From Fen-1258 sp964441505 (lineage in GTDB: Bacteria > Bacteroidota > Ignavibacteria > Ignavibacteriales > Melioribacteraceae): DNA of 64,000 nt. The notes below the pieces were generated by a model. That model saw nothing but the letters and a program-made list of their open reading frames with translations. It had not been told where the DNA came from and did not search any database. Shown here one piece after another: positions 54,394 to 62,780 of the stretch. The first letter of the stretch is position 1, and every line of letters starts with the position of its first letter. The translations under genes were made by a program, and so were the position numbers. The stretch is taken from NCBI GenBank assembly GCA_964441505.1, contig CAYTUV010000014.1, positions 29,545 through 93,544 of the forward strand. Direction: 5' to 3'.

Positions 54394-55527
54394 ATGAGAT
54401 TGAAAAACATATTAGTTGTAGAGGATGATCCTCGATTGAAGTCAAATATTTCCGAACTGCTGCAGGCCGAGGGCTACAATACACATTCTGCCAGCAACGG
54501 GTTTGAAGCGTTAAATTATATAAGGGAAGAGATACCCGACCTGATCATATCCGATATAATGATGCCGATGATGGACGGCATGGAGCTGATCAAAAGGATA
54601 CAATCGAATTCCAGTACCGCTTCCATACCTTTTATATTCTTAACAGCAAAAGTGCAAGCATTCGATATACGTCATGGAATGAATCTTGGCGCGGACGATT
54701 ATATAACAAAACCGTTTAAAACAACCGAACTTTTGAAGGCTGTATCTGTCCGCTTGAAGAAAAAAGAGAATGTGATTCATCATTTCGAAGAGATGAAAAC
54801 CGATATTGCCGCAAAAATCCCCCACGAATTAAGGACTCCGCTTGTTTCGATTTTTGGTTATTCCGATATCATTCTTGATGAGATTGACAACCTTCCGAAA
54901 GATGAGATTAAAAGCTATATCAAGATCATTAGAAGTGCTGGAGAAAAAATCCACGAAAGGATTGAAAAATTTTTGATCTATACTGAAGTAGAACTGCTTT
55001 ATAACGGGATAGAACACGGAGAGAAGATAAAGAACGAAACTTTTTATATAAATCAGGAAGAAATCAAATGGATTTTTTTGGACCCGGTAAGAGATATGGG
55101 CAGGGGTGATGATCTGCTAATCTCTATTGATGATTGCAAGATAGGGATGGCAAAAAATTATCTGATGATTATAATAAAAGAACTTCTGGATAATGCCGTA
55201 AAATTTTCAAAACCGGCAACGCAGATTAAATTGACCGGATCCTGCGAAAACGTGTACTACAGAATTGTTGTAAGTGATGAAGGCTGCGGCATGAATAAAA
55301 GAGATATCGAAAGAATTGAACCTTTCAGGCAATTCGATAGAAAAGATTATAAACGGGAGGGAGTAGGACTCGGATTGGCAATAGTTAAAAAGATTCTCGA
55401 AATCTTTAAAGGCCACATGAGCATTCACAGCAGAACTGATATTGGAACAACTGTAACAGCATTAATTCCGGCAATATATAAAGTCCGGATAGAAGATAAA
55501 AAATATAAACTCCATAGAACAAATTAA
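54394..55527 (+). CDS. Response-regulator/histidine-kinase hybrid (REC-HisKA-HATPase)
   Basis: Cytoplasmic signalling protein of 377 residues with the order reversed from classical hybrids. The N-terminal receiver (about 5-118; acidic pair EDD, phospho-acceptor Asp in IISDIMMPMMDG, Lys in YITKPF) comes first. The His box (KIPHELRTPLVSIFGYSD, His about 147) and an HATPase domain (LLDNAVKFSK, DEGCGM, GVGLGLAIVKK) follow. No membrane segment. Its kinase output may be gated by phosphorylation of its own receiver from another kinase. It starts 74 bp after a copy of the shared block and stands next to the chemotaxis genes. Confidence 0.88.
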   Translation: MRLKNILVVEDDPRLKSNISELLQAEGYNTHSASNGFEALNYIREEIPDLIISDIMMPMMDGMELIKRIQSNSSTASIPFIFLTAKVQAFDIRHGMNLGADDYITKPFKTTELLKAVSVRLKKKENVIHHFEEMKTDIAAKIPHELRTPLVSIFGYSDIILDEIDNLPKDEIKSYIKIIRSAGEKIHERIEKFLIYTEVELLYNGIEHGEKIKNETFYINQEEIKWIFLDPVRDMGRGDDLLISIDDCKIGMAKNYLMIIIKELLDNAVKFSKPATQIKLTGSCENVYYRIVVSDEGCGMNKRDIERIEPFRQFDRKDYKREGVGLGLAIVKKILEIFKGHMSIHSRTDIGTTVTALIPAIYKVRIEDKKYKLHRTN

Positions 55528-55533
55528 TTAACA

Positions 55534-55700
55534 ACTGATGTTACGCAAACCTCAAAGAAACCTTGCCACCAAGACACTAGGGCACCAAGATTTCACGAAG
55601 AATATTTGGTTTTTGAGTTGTTTTTCCACAAACAATTCTTTGTGATTCTTCGAGTCTTGGTGACTTTGTGGCTAAAAATCCATCGCTGCGTAACATCAGT
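55534..55700. mobile_element. MITE-like element, copy C (167 bp)
   Basis: Perfect 14-bp terminal inverted repeats ACTGATGTTACGCA. Perfect 5-bp direct repeats TAACA lie at 55529-55533 and 55701-55705. The interior differs from copies A and B: it is itself a long imperfect hairpin (GCCACCAAGACAC... against ...GACTTTGTGGC), so the element is almost wholly self-complementary. Confidence 0.8.
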
Positions 55701-55742
55701 TAACAATCAAAGAGAGAAAGAAAATAAAAGTTTCAATTCCTT

Positions 55743-55784
55743 CTGAACGAGATTCTCTCTACACTCGATAAAGAGTCGCTAAAG
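55743..55784 (+). pseudogene. 3' relic of a third cheW gene
   Basis: 42 bp encoding LNEILSTLDKESLK, nearly identical to the last codons of the two intact cheW genes (59584 and 62457), followed by the same downstream block. The rest of the gene is gone. Confidence 0.75.
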
Positions 55785-55821
55785 CGGAAATGACTTTCCC
55801 ACCTTTTGAGACAACATCTTT

Positions 55822-55920
55822 TTTTATGTTTAGTACAGTATAATGTAGTTCCAACAAATTATTCCTTTTACGCTTTGTAACAACCGCTCGCTCCTCAATT
55901 TTTCCACTAACAACATTTCA
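55822..55920. repeat. Shared post-cheW block, copy 1
   Basis: Begins TTTAGTACAGTATA and ends CACTAACAACATTT; homologous over about 95 bp to 59695-59790 and 62566-62660. Confidence 0.7.
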
Positions 55921-55954
55921 ATTAATCAAATCGAAATCTATTCGAAGATAAACC

Positions 55955-56167
55955 GTGATAAACGAAAAATTTCAAGTTGTAGCAAAGCTAAACGGGTTCT
56001 CAACTTATAACGGTAAACTTCAAGCAGGTAAATTATGGCTCATGCCCGGCGTTACATACAAAATATCGGAACAATTACTTTTTGTATTAGGGACTCAGTT
56101 TGATCTGATGGGTAAGAATGAATATAAAGGTTTAGGTTATTTCTCAGCGTTCACAATAACATTCTAA
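55955..56167 (+). pseudogene. C-terminal fragment of an outer-membrane beta-barrel protein
   Basis: 70 codons from a GTG; an in-frame TAA lies 4 bp upstream. Alternating hydrophobic strands (KLWLMPGVTYKI, LLFVLGTQFDLMG) and the terminal YFSAFTITF with a final Phe look like the last strands of an outer-membrane barrel. It lacks a signal peptide and is probably a gene relic. Confidence 0.55.
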
Positions 56168-56207
56168 TAACTGAACATATTTATCAATCTTAAAAAAAGA
56201 GGTAAAC

Positions 56208-56903
56208 ATGAAACAAACATTCAAATCTAATTTAAGTGTATTAATTCTTGCAGTTGCTTTTATTATTCCCGGAGCAACGGTTCTAAATGCACAATTAAAA
56301 GAAACAGGGAAAGAGGGAAAATCACTCCGGCTTCTTTTAGAGGGCAACAAGCGTTTTTCATCCGGCAATTTAGACAAAAAGGATTATGCCAAAGAGCGCG
56401 CCAAATTAACAAAGGGGCAGCACCCTTATGCAATTATTCTATGTTGTTCGGATTCCCGCGTACCGCCCGAAATAATTTTTGATGAATCACTCGGTAAATT
56501 ATTTATTGTAAGGGTTGCCGGCAACGTTGTAGATCCGGTTACGCTTGGAAGTATTGAGTACGCAGTAGAACATTTGCACGCAAAGTTACTTGTTATACTC
56601 GGTCACGAATCTTGCGGCGCAGTTAAAGCTACTCTGGAAGGAGGAGAAGTTACTCCTAACATAGCTAAAATTGTTAAACGGATTGAACCTGCCGTAAAAA
56701 AAGCTTTAACAAAAAAATTAGAAAAAACTGCTGAGTTTAATTTTGCAATTGAAGAGAATGTTAAAAACCAAATAACTGCAAGTCTCTATGACAGCAAAGT
56801 ATTAAAAGAACTTTTTGAAAGTAAAGAACTGCAAATAGCCGGCGCTGTATATAGTCTAAAAACAGGTACTGTAAAATTGTTACATACAATAAGTAATAAA
56901 TAG
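56208..56903 (+). CDS. Secreted beta-class carbonic anhydrase
   Basis: Zinc enzyme interconverting CO2 and bicarbonate, 231 residues. Zinc ligands and the dyad are present: CCSDSRVPPE (Cys, Asp-Arg) and GHESCGAVKA (His, Cys). An N-terminal signal peptide (VLILAVAFIIPGATVLNAQ) sends it to the periplasm, less usual than cytoplasmic beta-class enzymes. It lies 48 bp before the first MCP gene on the same strand; co-transcription is possible. Confidence 0.92.
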   Translation: MKQTFKSNLSVLILAVAFIIPGATVLNAQLKETGKEGKSLRLLLEGNKRFSSGNLDKKDYAKERAKLTKGQHPYAIILCCSDSRVPPEIIFDESLGKLFIVRVAGNVVDPVTLGSIEYAVEHLHAKLLVILGHESCGAVKATLEGGEVTPNIAKIVKRIEPAVKKALTKKLEKTAEFNFAIEENVKNQITASLYDSKVLKELFESKELQIAGAVYSLKTGTVKLLHTISNK

Positions 56904-56951
56904 TCAATATTAAAAACATAAAAATAATTTAAATAAAAAAGGAGAACTACA

Positions 56952-59072
56952 ATGAAATGGTTTTATAATTTAAAACTCAGTAAAAAGTTAGTTGGGAGCT
57001 TCGCGCTTGTAGCATTAATAGCTGCATTTATTGGTTATACAGGTATCAGCAATATGTCAATAATGAATGATAATGCAAAACAAATGTACGAAGATCGTTC
57101 CGTACCTATAGTTGAATTGAGCAACACACAGCAGGAACTCTTCGAGATTCGTCTCGCAGTTGCCAATCTTGTAGCATCAAAGGATGAATCCGAAAAAACA
57201 ATGCTCGAAGAAGCAATTATAGATCACGAAAAAAAATCGGAAGAACTTATGGCAAAGTTCGCTGCTACAAATTTAAATCCTGAAGAGAAAAGATTATTGG
57301 AAGAATATAAAAAATCATGGGAGGAATTCAAACCAACTGTGGCAAAAGGCGTTCAATTGGCACTAGAAGAGGATAAAGAAGCGGCACATGAATTCGAAGC
57401 CGGTGAATTTGATAAAGATGCAAAAAGAATAACCGAAGAATTAGACAGCCTTATAACGTCTGAAGAACATTTGGCGGATTCTTTGAATCAGGAGATCGCA
57501 AAAGAATACAGTTCTGCCAGCACACAGATATACTTAGTGTTAGCGTTTGGTATTGCATTTGCTTTTCTCATAGGGATTTTTATTTCTAAAATAATCGGGA
57601 CACCAATTAAAAACCTTTCAGCCGTTGCGGATAAACTTGCCGTAGGTGATATTAATGTTTCTGTAGATGCAAAAACACAAGATGAACTAGGAGACCTTCA
57701 ACGTTCCTTTGTTCTTATGATAGGGAATATTAAAGAGCAGGCGCTTGCCGCAGAAAAAATTGCGCAAGGCGAAACTTCAGTCGAAATTAAAGCAAAATCC
57801 GAACAAGATGTACTTTCAAAAAGTATGCTGAAAGTAGTTGAAACTATTCGAAGTCTGGTTTCAGAATCGGTAAAGCTCAGCAATGCTGCTGTTGAAGGAA
57901 AACTTTCCACAAGAGGAAATGTTGAAAAATTCCAGGGTGGGTATAAAGAAATAATTGTCGGGATAAATTCGACTCTAGAAGCTGTTGTTCAGCCAATTAA
58001 CGAATCAAGTAAAGTATTGGAAAAACTTGCACAAGGAGATTTAACAGTAAGGATGAATGGAGATTATCAAGGAGACTACTCTAAAATAAAAGAAAGCATA
58101 AATGGACTGGCGGATTCATTCAGCAGCGCGTTATCAGATGTAACTGAAGCAGTACAGGCCACTGCAAGTGCAAGCAACCAAATTTCATCGAGCACAGAAG
58201 AGATGGCAGCCGGCGCACAAGAGCAGAGCGCGCAAACAACAGAAGTTGCCGGTGCTGTTGAAGAGATGACTAAAACAATTGTTGAAACTACCAGAAACTC
58301 CGGTCAGGCTTCCGATGCCGCAAAAAATGCAGGCGCAATTGCAAAAGAAGGCGGCAGAGTTGTCAGCGAAACAATAGAAGGAATGAACCGCGTGGCAGAA
58401 GTAGTTAAGAAATCTGCCGATATGGTTCAAACACTTGGTAAGAGCAGCGATCAGATCGGTGAGATAGTTCAGGTAATTGATGATATAGCGGATCAGACAA
58501 ACTTGTTAGCACTCAACGCCGCTATAGAAGCAGCGAGAGCCGGCGAACAAGGACGCGGTTTTGCAGTGGTAGCCGATGAAGTAAGAAAGTTGGCGGAGCG
58601 CACCACAAAAGCAACAAAAGAGATCGCCGCAATGATCAGACAGATTCAAAAGGATACCGAAGGTGCGGTTCTTTCAATGAAAGAAGGAACAGTTGAAGTT
58701 GAAAAGGGTAAATTATTAGCAGACAAAGCAGGTCAGTCTCTAAAAGAAATAATTATCGGAGCTCAAGAAGTAGTAGATATGTCAACACAGGTAGCTGCGG
58801 CAAGTGAGGAACAATCAAGCGCGGCTGAACAGATCAGTAAAAATATTGAATCTATCAGCAACGTTACCAATGAAAGTGCAGCGGGTGTTCAGCAGATAGC
58901 AAGAGCCGCAGAAGATTTGAACCGTTTGACTATTAACTTACAGGAATTGGTTTCCAGATTTAAAATTGGTGAATCATCGTCAGATAAAACTAACGGCAGT
59001 GTAAATTATAATACTTCAAAAACAAAAAGTAGTGTTGCAGTGCGTTCAAACGGTAAATTAGTTCATCATTAA
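56952..59072 (+). CDS. Methyl-accepting chemotaxis protein, module 1
   Basis: Transmembrane chemoreceptor of 706 residues. Helix 1 (SFALVALIAAFIGYTGI, about 14-30), a helical four-helix-bundle-like periplasmic domain (to about 190), helix 2 (IYLVLAFGIAFAFLIGIFI), then HAMP and HAMP-like linkers (about 215-390) and the signalling domain. The hairpin tip reads DQTNLLALNAAIEAARAGEQ. There is no CheR-binding pentapeptide; the tail is SNGKLVHH. The signalling half is nearly identical to that of the MCP at 59851, while the sensory halves differ. Ligand unknown. Confidence 0.93.
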   Translation: MKWFYNLKLSKKLVGSFALVALIAAFIGYTGISNMSIMNDNAKQMYEDRSVPIVELSNTQQELFEIRLAVANLVASKDESEKTMLEEAIIDHEKKSEELMAKFAATNLNPEEKRLLEEYKKSWEEFKPTVAKGVQLALEEDKEAAHEFEAGEFDKDAKRITEELDSLITSEEHLADSLNQEIAKEYSSASTQIYLVLAFGIAFAFLIGIFISKIIGTPIKNLSAVADKLAVGDINVSVDAKTQDELGDLQRSFVLMIGNIKEQALAAEKIAQGETSVEIKAKSEQDVLSKSMLKVVETIRSLVSESVKLSNAAVEGKLSTRGNVEKFQGGYKEIIVGINSTLEAVVQPINESSKVLEKLAQGDLTVRMNGDYQGDYSKIKESINGLADSFSSALSDVTEAVQATASASNQISSSTEEMAAGAQEQSAQTTEVAGAVEEMTKTIVETTRNSGQASDAAKNAGAIAKEGGRVVSETIEGMNRVAEVVKKSADMVQTLGKSSDQIGEIVQVIDDIADQTNLLALNAAIEAARAGEQGRGFAVVADEVRKLAERTTKATKEIAAMIRQIQKDTEGAVLSMKEGTVEVEKGKLLADKAGQSLKEIIIGAQEVVDMSTQVAAASEEQSSAAEQISKNIESISNVTNESAAGVQQIARAAEDLNRLTINLQELVSRFKIGESSSDKTNGSVNYNTSKTKSSVAVRSNGKLVHH

Positions 59073-59081
59073 TAATAAAGT

Positions 59082-59112
59082 AAAGGGAGATGCAGATGTG
59101 TCTCCCTTTTCA
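59082..59112 (+). promoter_or_regulatory. Intercistronic stem-loop, mcp1-cheW1
   Basis: AAAGGGAGATGC-AGAT-GTGTCTCCCTTT forms a 12-bp RNA stem with two G-U pairs. The homologous hairpin at 61954-61987 pairs A-U where this one has G-U, and keeps the AGAT loop. Confidence 0.5.
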
Positions 59113-59150
59113 AAAATATGATCAATAAAAATTTATGAAGGAGAATACAA

Positions 59151-59636
59151 ATGGCTGATTTAACACAAAACAAAAGTGACTCTAATGAACTTCTTCAGTT
59201 GGTCAGTTTCAAAATCGCCAATGAAGAATTTGGAGTTGATATATTGAATGTACAAGAAATCAACAAAATGACCACAATAACCAAAGTGCCCAACGCACCG
59301 GAATTTGTTGAAGGTGTAATCAATTTGCGCGGCAGAGTAATACCGGTAATAGACTTAAGAACAAGATTAAACTTAGCGAGAAAAGAGCATGATAAAGACA
59401 CAAGAATAATTGTTGTAGAAATCGATCAAAGCACTGTAGGATTTATTGTTGATGCAGTAAGCGAAGTGTTAAGAATACCACTAAACACATTCGAAGCGCC
59501 TCCGTCAATAGCCACCGGAGTTGATTCGGAGTTTATAAAGTCTGTAGGCAAATTGGAAGACCGTTTGCTTATACTGATCGATTTGAACAAGATTCTCTCG
59601 ACGCTCGATAAAGAGTCGTTAAAAAAAGTAGCATAA
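59151..59636 (+). CDS. cheW: Chemotaxis coupling protein CheW, module 1
   Basis: Couples receptors to the CheA kinase; 161 residues. It has the typical CheW beta-barrel (LQLVSFKIANEEFGVDILNV; GVINLRGRVIPVIDLRTRL; IIVVEI...GFIVDAVSEVLRI). It lies 78 bp after mcp1 with an intercistronic hairpin. It is nearly identical to the CheW at 62024. No cheA, cheR, cheB or cheY is in the window. Confidence 0.95.
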   Translation: MADLTQNKSDSNELLQLVSFKIANEEFGVDILNVQEINKMTTITKVPNAPEFVEGVINLRGRVIPVIDLRTRLNLARKEHDKDTRIIVVEIDQSTVGFIVDAVSEVLRIPLNTFEAPPSIATGVDSEFIKSVGKLEDRLLILIDLNKILSTLDKESLKKVA

Positions 59637-59666
59637 AATCATCACTGGCTAAAAAGAAGATTAAAG

Positions 59667-59699
59667 AGGGGAGTAACAATTCGTTACTCCCTTATTTTT
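59667..59699 (+). terminator. Terminator after cheW1
   Basis: Stem GGGAGTAAC/GTTACTCCC (59669-59691) with a 5-nt loop is followed by TTATTTTTA, 30 bp past the stop. Confidence 0.75.
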
Positions 59700-59790
59700 A
59701 CTTAGTACAGTATAGTTTTTTCCAACAAACTATTCCTATAACACCGTTTAATTACCATTCGCTCCACAAATTGCCCGGTTACAACATTTT
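59695..59790. repeat. Shared post-cheW block, copy 2
   Basis: Conserved non-coding block containing TTAGTACAGTATAG, CTATTCCTATAACACCGTTT and CGCTCCACAAATTGCCCGG; it precedes mcp2 by 60 bp and may hold its promoter. Confidence 0.7.
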
Positions 59791-59850
59791 TAATTAATAA
59801 ACTGACTTTCCTGTCGAAAATAACTTGTAAAAACAAAATTGGAGTAAACA

Positions 59851-61950
59851 ATGTTAAGTAATATGAAAATAGGAACCCGTCTTGCAGTTGGATACGCAGT
59901 CGTAATAATTGGTTTAGTCGTTGTTGCATTTGTTGGGTTGAATGGACTTTCTGCTCTTAATGACGAAACTCAAACATTAGCAAAGGACCGCTTTCCCAAA
60001 ACAGTCTGGGCAAATGACATTATTGATAACTTAAACATCAATGCCCGTGCAATTAGAAATATTTTGTTAACAGAAGATCCTAAAGTAAAAGAAAAAGAGT
60101 TTGCACGATTTGCCGAAACAGGAAAAGTAATTGATGCAGCTTTAGATTCCTTAAAAAGAACTGAGAAATCTGATCTAGGTAAAGAGTTGATAGCTAAACT
60201 TGAGAAGGCGAAAGAAAAATATTTTGATACCCGCGAAATGCTTATGGGATTTGTTAATTCCGGTGATAACGTAAGTGCAACTGCAATGCTGTTTGCAGAA
60301 ATGAGAACAGCTCAAAACGAATATATTAAACTTGCCGGCGATTTAATTAAATACCAAACCGATCTTGTTAAAGAAGCCGGTGTCAATGCCGAAGTATCAT
60401 ATAGTTCCAGTAAAACGCTTGTACTTATTGTTGGAATAGTAGTATTCTTCTTCATAGTTGGTGCTGCAATTACTATTACTAAGAGCATTGTTAAACCGGT
60501 GAATTCTGTTAAACAAAAATTAACTCAATTGGAATCCGATGATATTACAAACCTTGGGAACGCATTAATCGGTTTATCACAAGGGGACCTAAGCAAAAAA
60601 GTTGAGAAGGCAACCACATACTTAAATCTAACTCAAAAAGATGAAATAGGGGAGATGGCAAAAGTATTCGATTCGATGCTATCAAAAGCGCATGCCGGGA
60701 TTGATGCTTATGAAACAGTACGCACTAAAATTAATATGCTTTCCGATGAACTCGGTAAACTAATTGAAGAGGCAAAGAACGGATTGCTGGATAACCGCGG
60801 CGACGCAAAGAAATTTGAAGGCGTTTACAAAGAATTAATTAACGGATTTAATCAAACTCTTGATGCTGTTATTCTTCCGGTTCAGGAAGGAATAAAAGTA
60901 ATGGAAGTTATGGCTACCGGAGATTTTAGACCAAGAGTAAATTCAGATTATAAAGGTCAACACAGATTAATAAAAGATAGTATCAACGTACTTGGTGATT
61001 CTGTCGGCAAAATAATAAGAGATGTTGCAGATGCAGTGCAGGCAACGGCAAGCGCAAGCAATCAAATTTCATCGAGCAGTGAAGAGATGGCAGCCGGCGC
61101 TCAAGAACAAAGCGCACAAACCACCGAAGTAGCCAGCGCCGTAGAACAGATGACAAAAACAATTTTGGAAACAACAAAAAATTCCGGTCATGCAGCAGAA
61201 GCAGCAAAGAATTCCGGAGCTATTGCAAAAGAAGGCGGCAGGGTTGTAAGTCAAACCATTGAAGGAATGAACCGCGTAGCAGAAGTAGTAAGAAAATCCG
61301 CAGAAACCGTGCAAGCATTAGGAAATAGCAGTGATCAGATCGGTGAGATTGTGCAGGTGATTGATGATATCGCAGATCAAACAAACTTACTAGCATTGAA
61401 TGCAGCCATAGAAGCAGCCCGAGCAGGCGAACAAGGAAGAGGATTTGCAGTTGTTGCAGATGAAGTACGTAAACTAGCAGAGCGTACAACAAAAGCGACG
61501 AAAGAGATTGCGACAATGATCAAGCAAATTCAGAAAGACACTATAGGGGCTGTAGAATCGATGAAGCTTGGGACGGATGAAGTGGAAAGAGGAAAAGTTT
61601 TGGCAGATCAAGCCGGTCAATCGTTGAGCCAGATTATAGCAGGTGCAGATGAAGTAGTAGATATGGTAACGCAAGTAGCGGCAGCAAGTGAAGAACAATC
61701 CAGCGCAGCAGAACAGATAAGTAAGAATATAGAAGGCATCAGTAATGTAACACAGGAGAGCGCAGCCGGAGTACAGCAGATAGCCAGAGCCTCAGAAGAT
61801 TTGAACAGATTAACTGTGAACTTGCAGGAATTAGTCTCCAGGTTTAAGGTTGCAGAATCATCGTCAGATAGATCGAACGGCAATGGGAAATCTCAGTTAG
61901 CAAAAAGTAATGTTGCAGTGCGCTCGAACGGAGTATTAGTAAATCATTAA
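59851..61950 (+). CDS. Methyl-accepting chemotaxis protein, module 2
   Basis: Chemoreceptor of 699 residues. Helix 1 (VGYAVVIIGLVVVAFVGL), a periplasmic four-helix-bundle-like domain (about 35-185), helix 2 (TLVLIVGIVVFFFIVGAAI), HAMP region and signalling domain with the same tip as module 1. The last 290 residues match the other MCP almost completely, including the SNGVLVNH tail. The N-terminal half is unrelated enough to sense something else. It forms an operon with the following cheW. Confidence 0.93.
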   Translation: MLSNMKIGTRLAVGYAVVIIGLVVVAFVGLNGLSALNDETQTLAKDRFPKTVWANDIIDNLNINARAIRNILLTEDPKVKEKEFARFAETGKVIDAALDSLKRTEKSDLGKELIAKLEKAKEKYFDTREMLMGFVNSGDNVSATAMLFAEMRTAQNEYIKLAGDLIKYQTDLVKEAGVNAEVSYSSSKTLVLIVGIVVFFFIVGAAITITKSIVKPVNSVKQKLTQLESDDITNLGNALIGLSQGDLSKKVEKATTYLNLTQKDEIGEMAKVFDSMLSKAHAGIDAYETVRTKINMLSDELGKLIEEAKNGLLDNRGDAKKFEGVYKELINGFNQTLDAVILPVQEGIKVMEVMATGDFRPRVNSDYKGQHRLIKDSINVLGDSVGKIIRDVADAVQATASASNQISSSSEEMAAGAQEQSAQTTEVASAVEQMTKTILETTKNSGHAAEAAKNSGAIAKEGGRVVSQTIEGMNRVAEVVRKSAETVQALGNSSDQIGEIVQVIDDIADQTNLLALNAAIEAARAGEQGRGFAVVADEVRKLAERTTKATKEIATMIKQIQKDTIGAVESMKLGTDEVERGKVLADQAGQSLSQIIAGADEVVDMVTQVAAASEEQSSAAEQISKNIEGISNVTQESAAGVQQIARASEDLNRLTVNLQELVSRFKVAESSSDRSNGNGKSQLAKSNVAVRSNGVLVNH

Positions 61951-61953
61951 TAA

Positions 61954-61987
61954 AGTAAAGGGAGATACAGATGTATCTCCCTTTACT
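61954..61987 (+). promoter_or_regulatory. Intercistronic stem-loop, mcp2-cheW2
   Basis: A perfect 15-bp stem (AGTAAAGGGAGATAC) with loop AGAT lies 4 bp past the mcp stop and 36 bp before cheW. It lacks a T-run, so it fits mRNA stabilisation or partial attenuation better than full termination. Confidence 0.5.
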
Positions 61988-62023
61988 AAATTGTTGACAA
62001 TAACAATAAGAAGGAGAATTGGA

Positions 62024-62509
62024 ATGAATGAATCAATCGGAAATAAAAATGAATCTAATGAGCTTCTTCAGCTCGTTAGTTTTAAGATAGGAAAAGAAGA
62101 ATATGGAGTTGATATTCTTAACGTACAAGAGATTAACAAAATGACCACAATAACAAAAGTACCCAACTCGCCTGAATTTGTAGAAGGAGTAATCAATTTG
62201 CGTGGCAGGGTAATACCGGTAATAGACTTAAGAACAAGATTAAACTTGGCAAGAAAAGATCATGACAAAGACACAAGAATAATTGTTGTTGAAATTGAAC
62301 AAAGCACTGTAGGATTTATTGTTGATGCTGTGAGCGAAGTATTACGAATACCTCTAAACACATTCGAAGCGCCTCCGTCAATAGCTGCGGGGATAGATTC
62401 TGAGTTTATAAAGTCTGTCGGTAAATTGGAAGACCGCTTGCTTATACTGATCGATTTGAACAAGATTCTCTCAACTCTCGATAAAGAGTCGTTAAAAAAA
62501 GTAGCATAA
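62024..62509 (+). CDS. cheW: Chemotaxis coupling protein CheW, module 2
   Basis: CheW paralogue of 161 residues from the ATG at 62024, chosen for its Shine-Dalgarno site (AAGGAGAATTGG) and agreement with the other CheW; the frame to 61991 adds 11 non-homologous residues. From about residue 12 on it differs from CheW1 at only a few positions (for example KEEYG for NEEFG). Near-identical copies suggest recent duplication or gene conversion. Confidence 0.95.
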   Translation: MNESIGNKNESNELLQLVSFKIGKEEYGVDILNVQEINKMTTITKVPNSPEFVEGVINLRGRVIPVIDLRTRLNLARKDHDKDTRIIVVEIEQSTVGFIVDAVSEVLRIPLNTFEAPPSIAAGIDSEFIKSVGKLEDRLLILIDLNKILSTLDKESLKKVA

Positions 62510-62535
62510 AATCATCATCTATTGAAAGAAGGTTG

Positions 62536-62570
62536 AAAGGGGAGTAGCAAATCGTTACTCCCCTTTTTAA
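62536..62570 (+). terminator. Terminator after cheW2
   Basis: Stem AAAGGGGAGTAGC/GTTACTCCCCTTT with one G-U pair is followed by TTAA. It is homologous to the terminator after cheW1. Confidence 0.7.
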
Positions 62571-62660
62571 TGTTTAGTACAGTATAGTTTTTTACAACAA
62601 ACTATTCCTATAACACCGTTTAATTGCCATTCGCGCCACAAATTGCCCGCTTACCACATT
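62566..62660. repeat. Shared post-cheW block, copy 3
   Basis: Same block as at 59695; contains TTTAGTACAGTATAG, CTATTCCTATAACACCGTTT and CGCGCCACAAATTGCCCGC. It lies upstream of the porin gene. Confidence 0.7.
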
Positions 62661-62780
62661 CCACTGAATTTTTTGTTAAACATTCCGATTATGAATGTGA
62701 AGAAATGGTGAATACTCAGTAAAAGAGAAATAAATTTTCTTAATTCTTAATAAATAACGATACCAGATCAAGGAGGGTGT

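Noticed and set aside
60983..61883. Several Leu/Cys-rich minus-strand ORFs inside mcp2
   Set aside because: They mirror the repetitive Ala/Glu-rich signalling domain of the MCP and recur in mcp1 at the same place.
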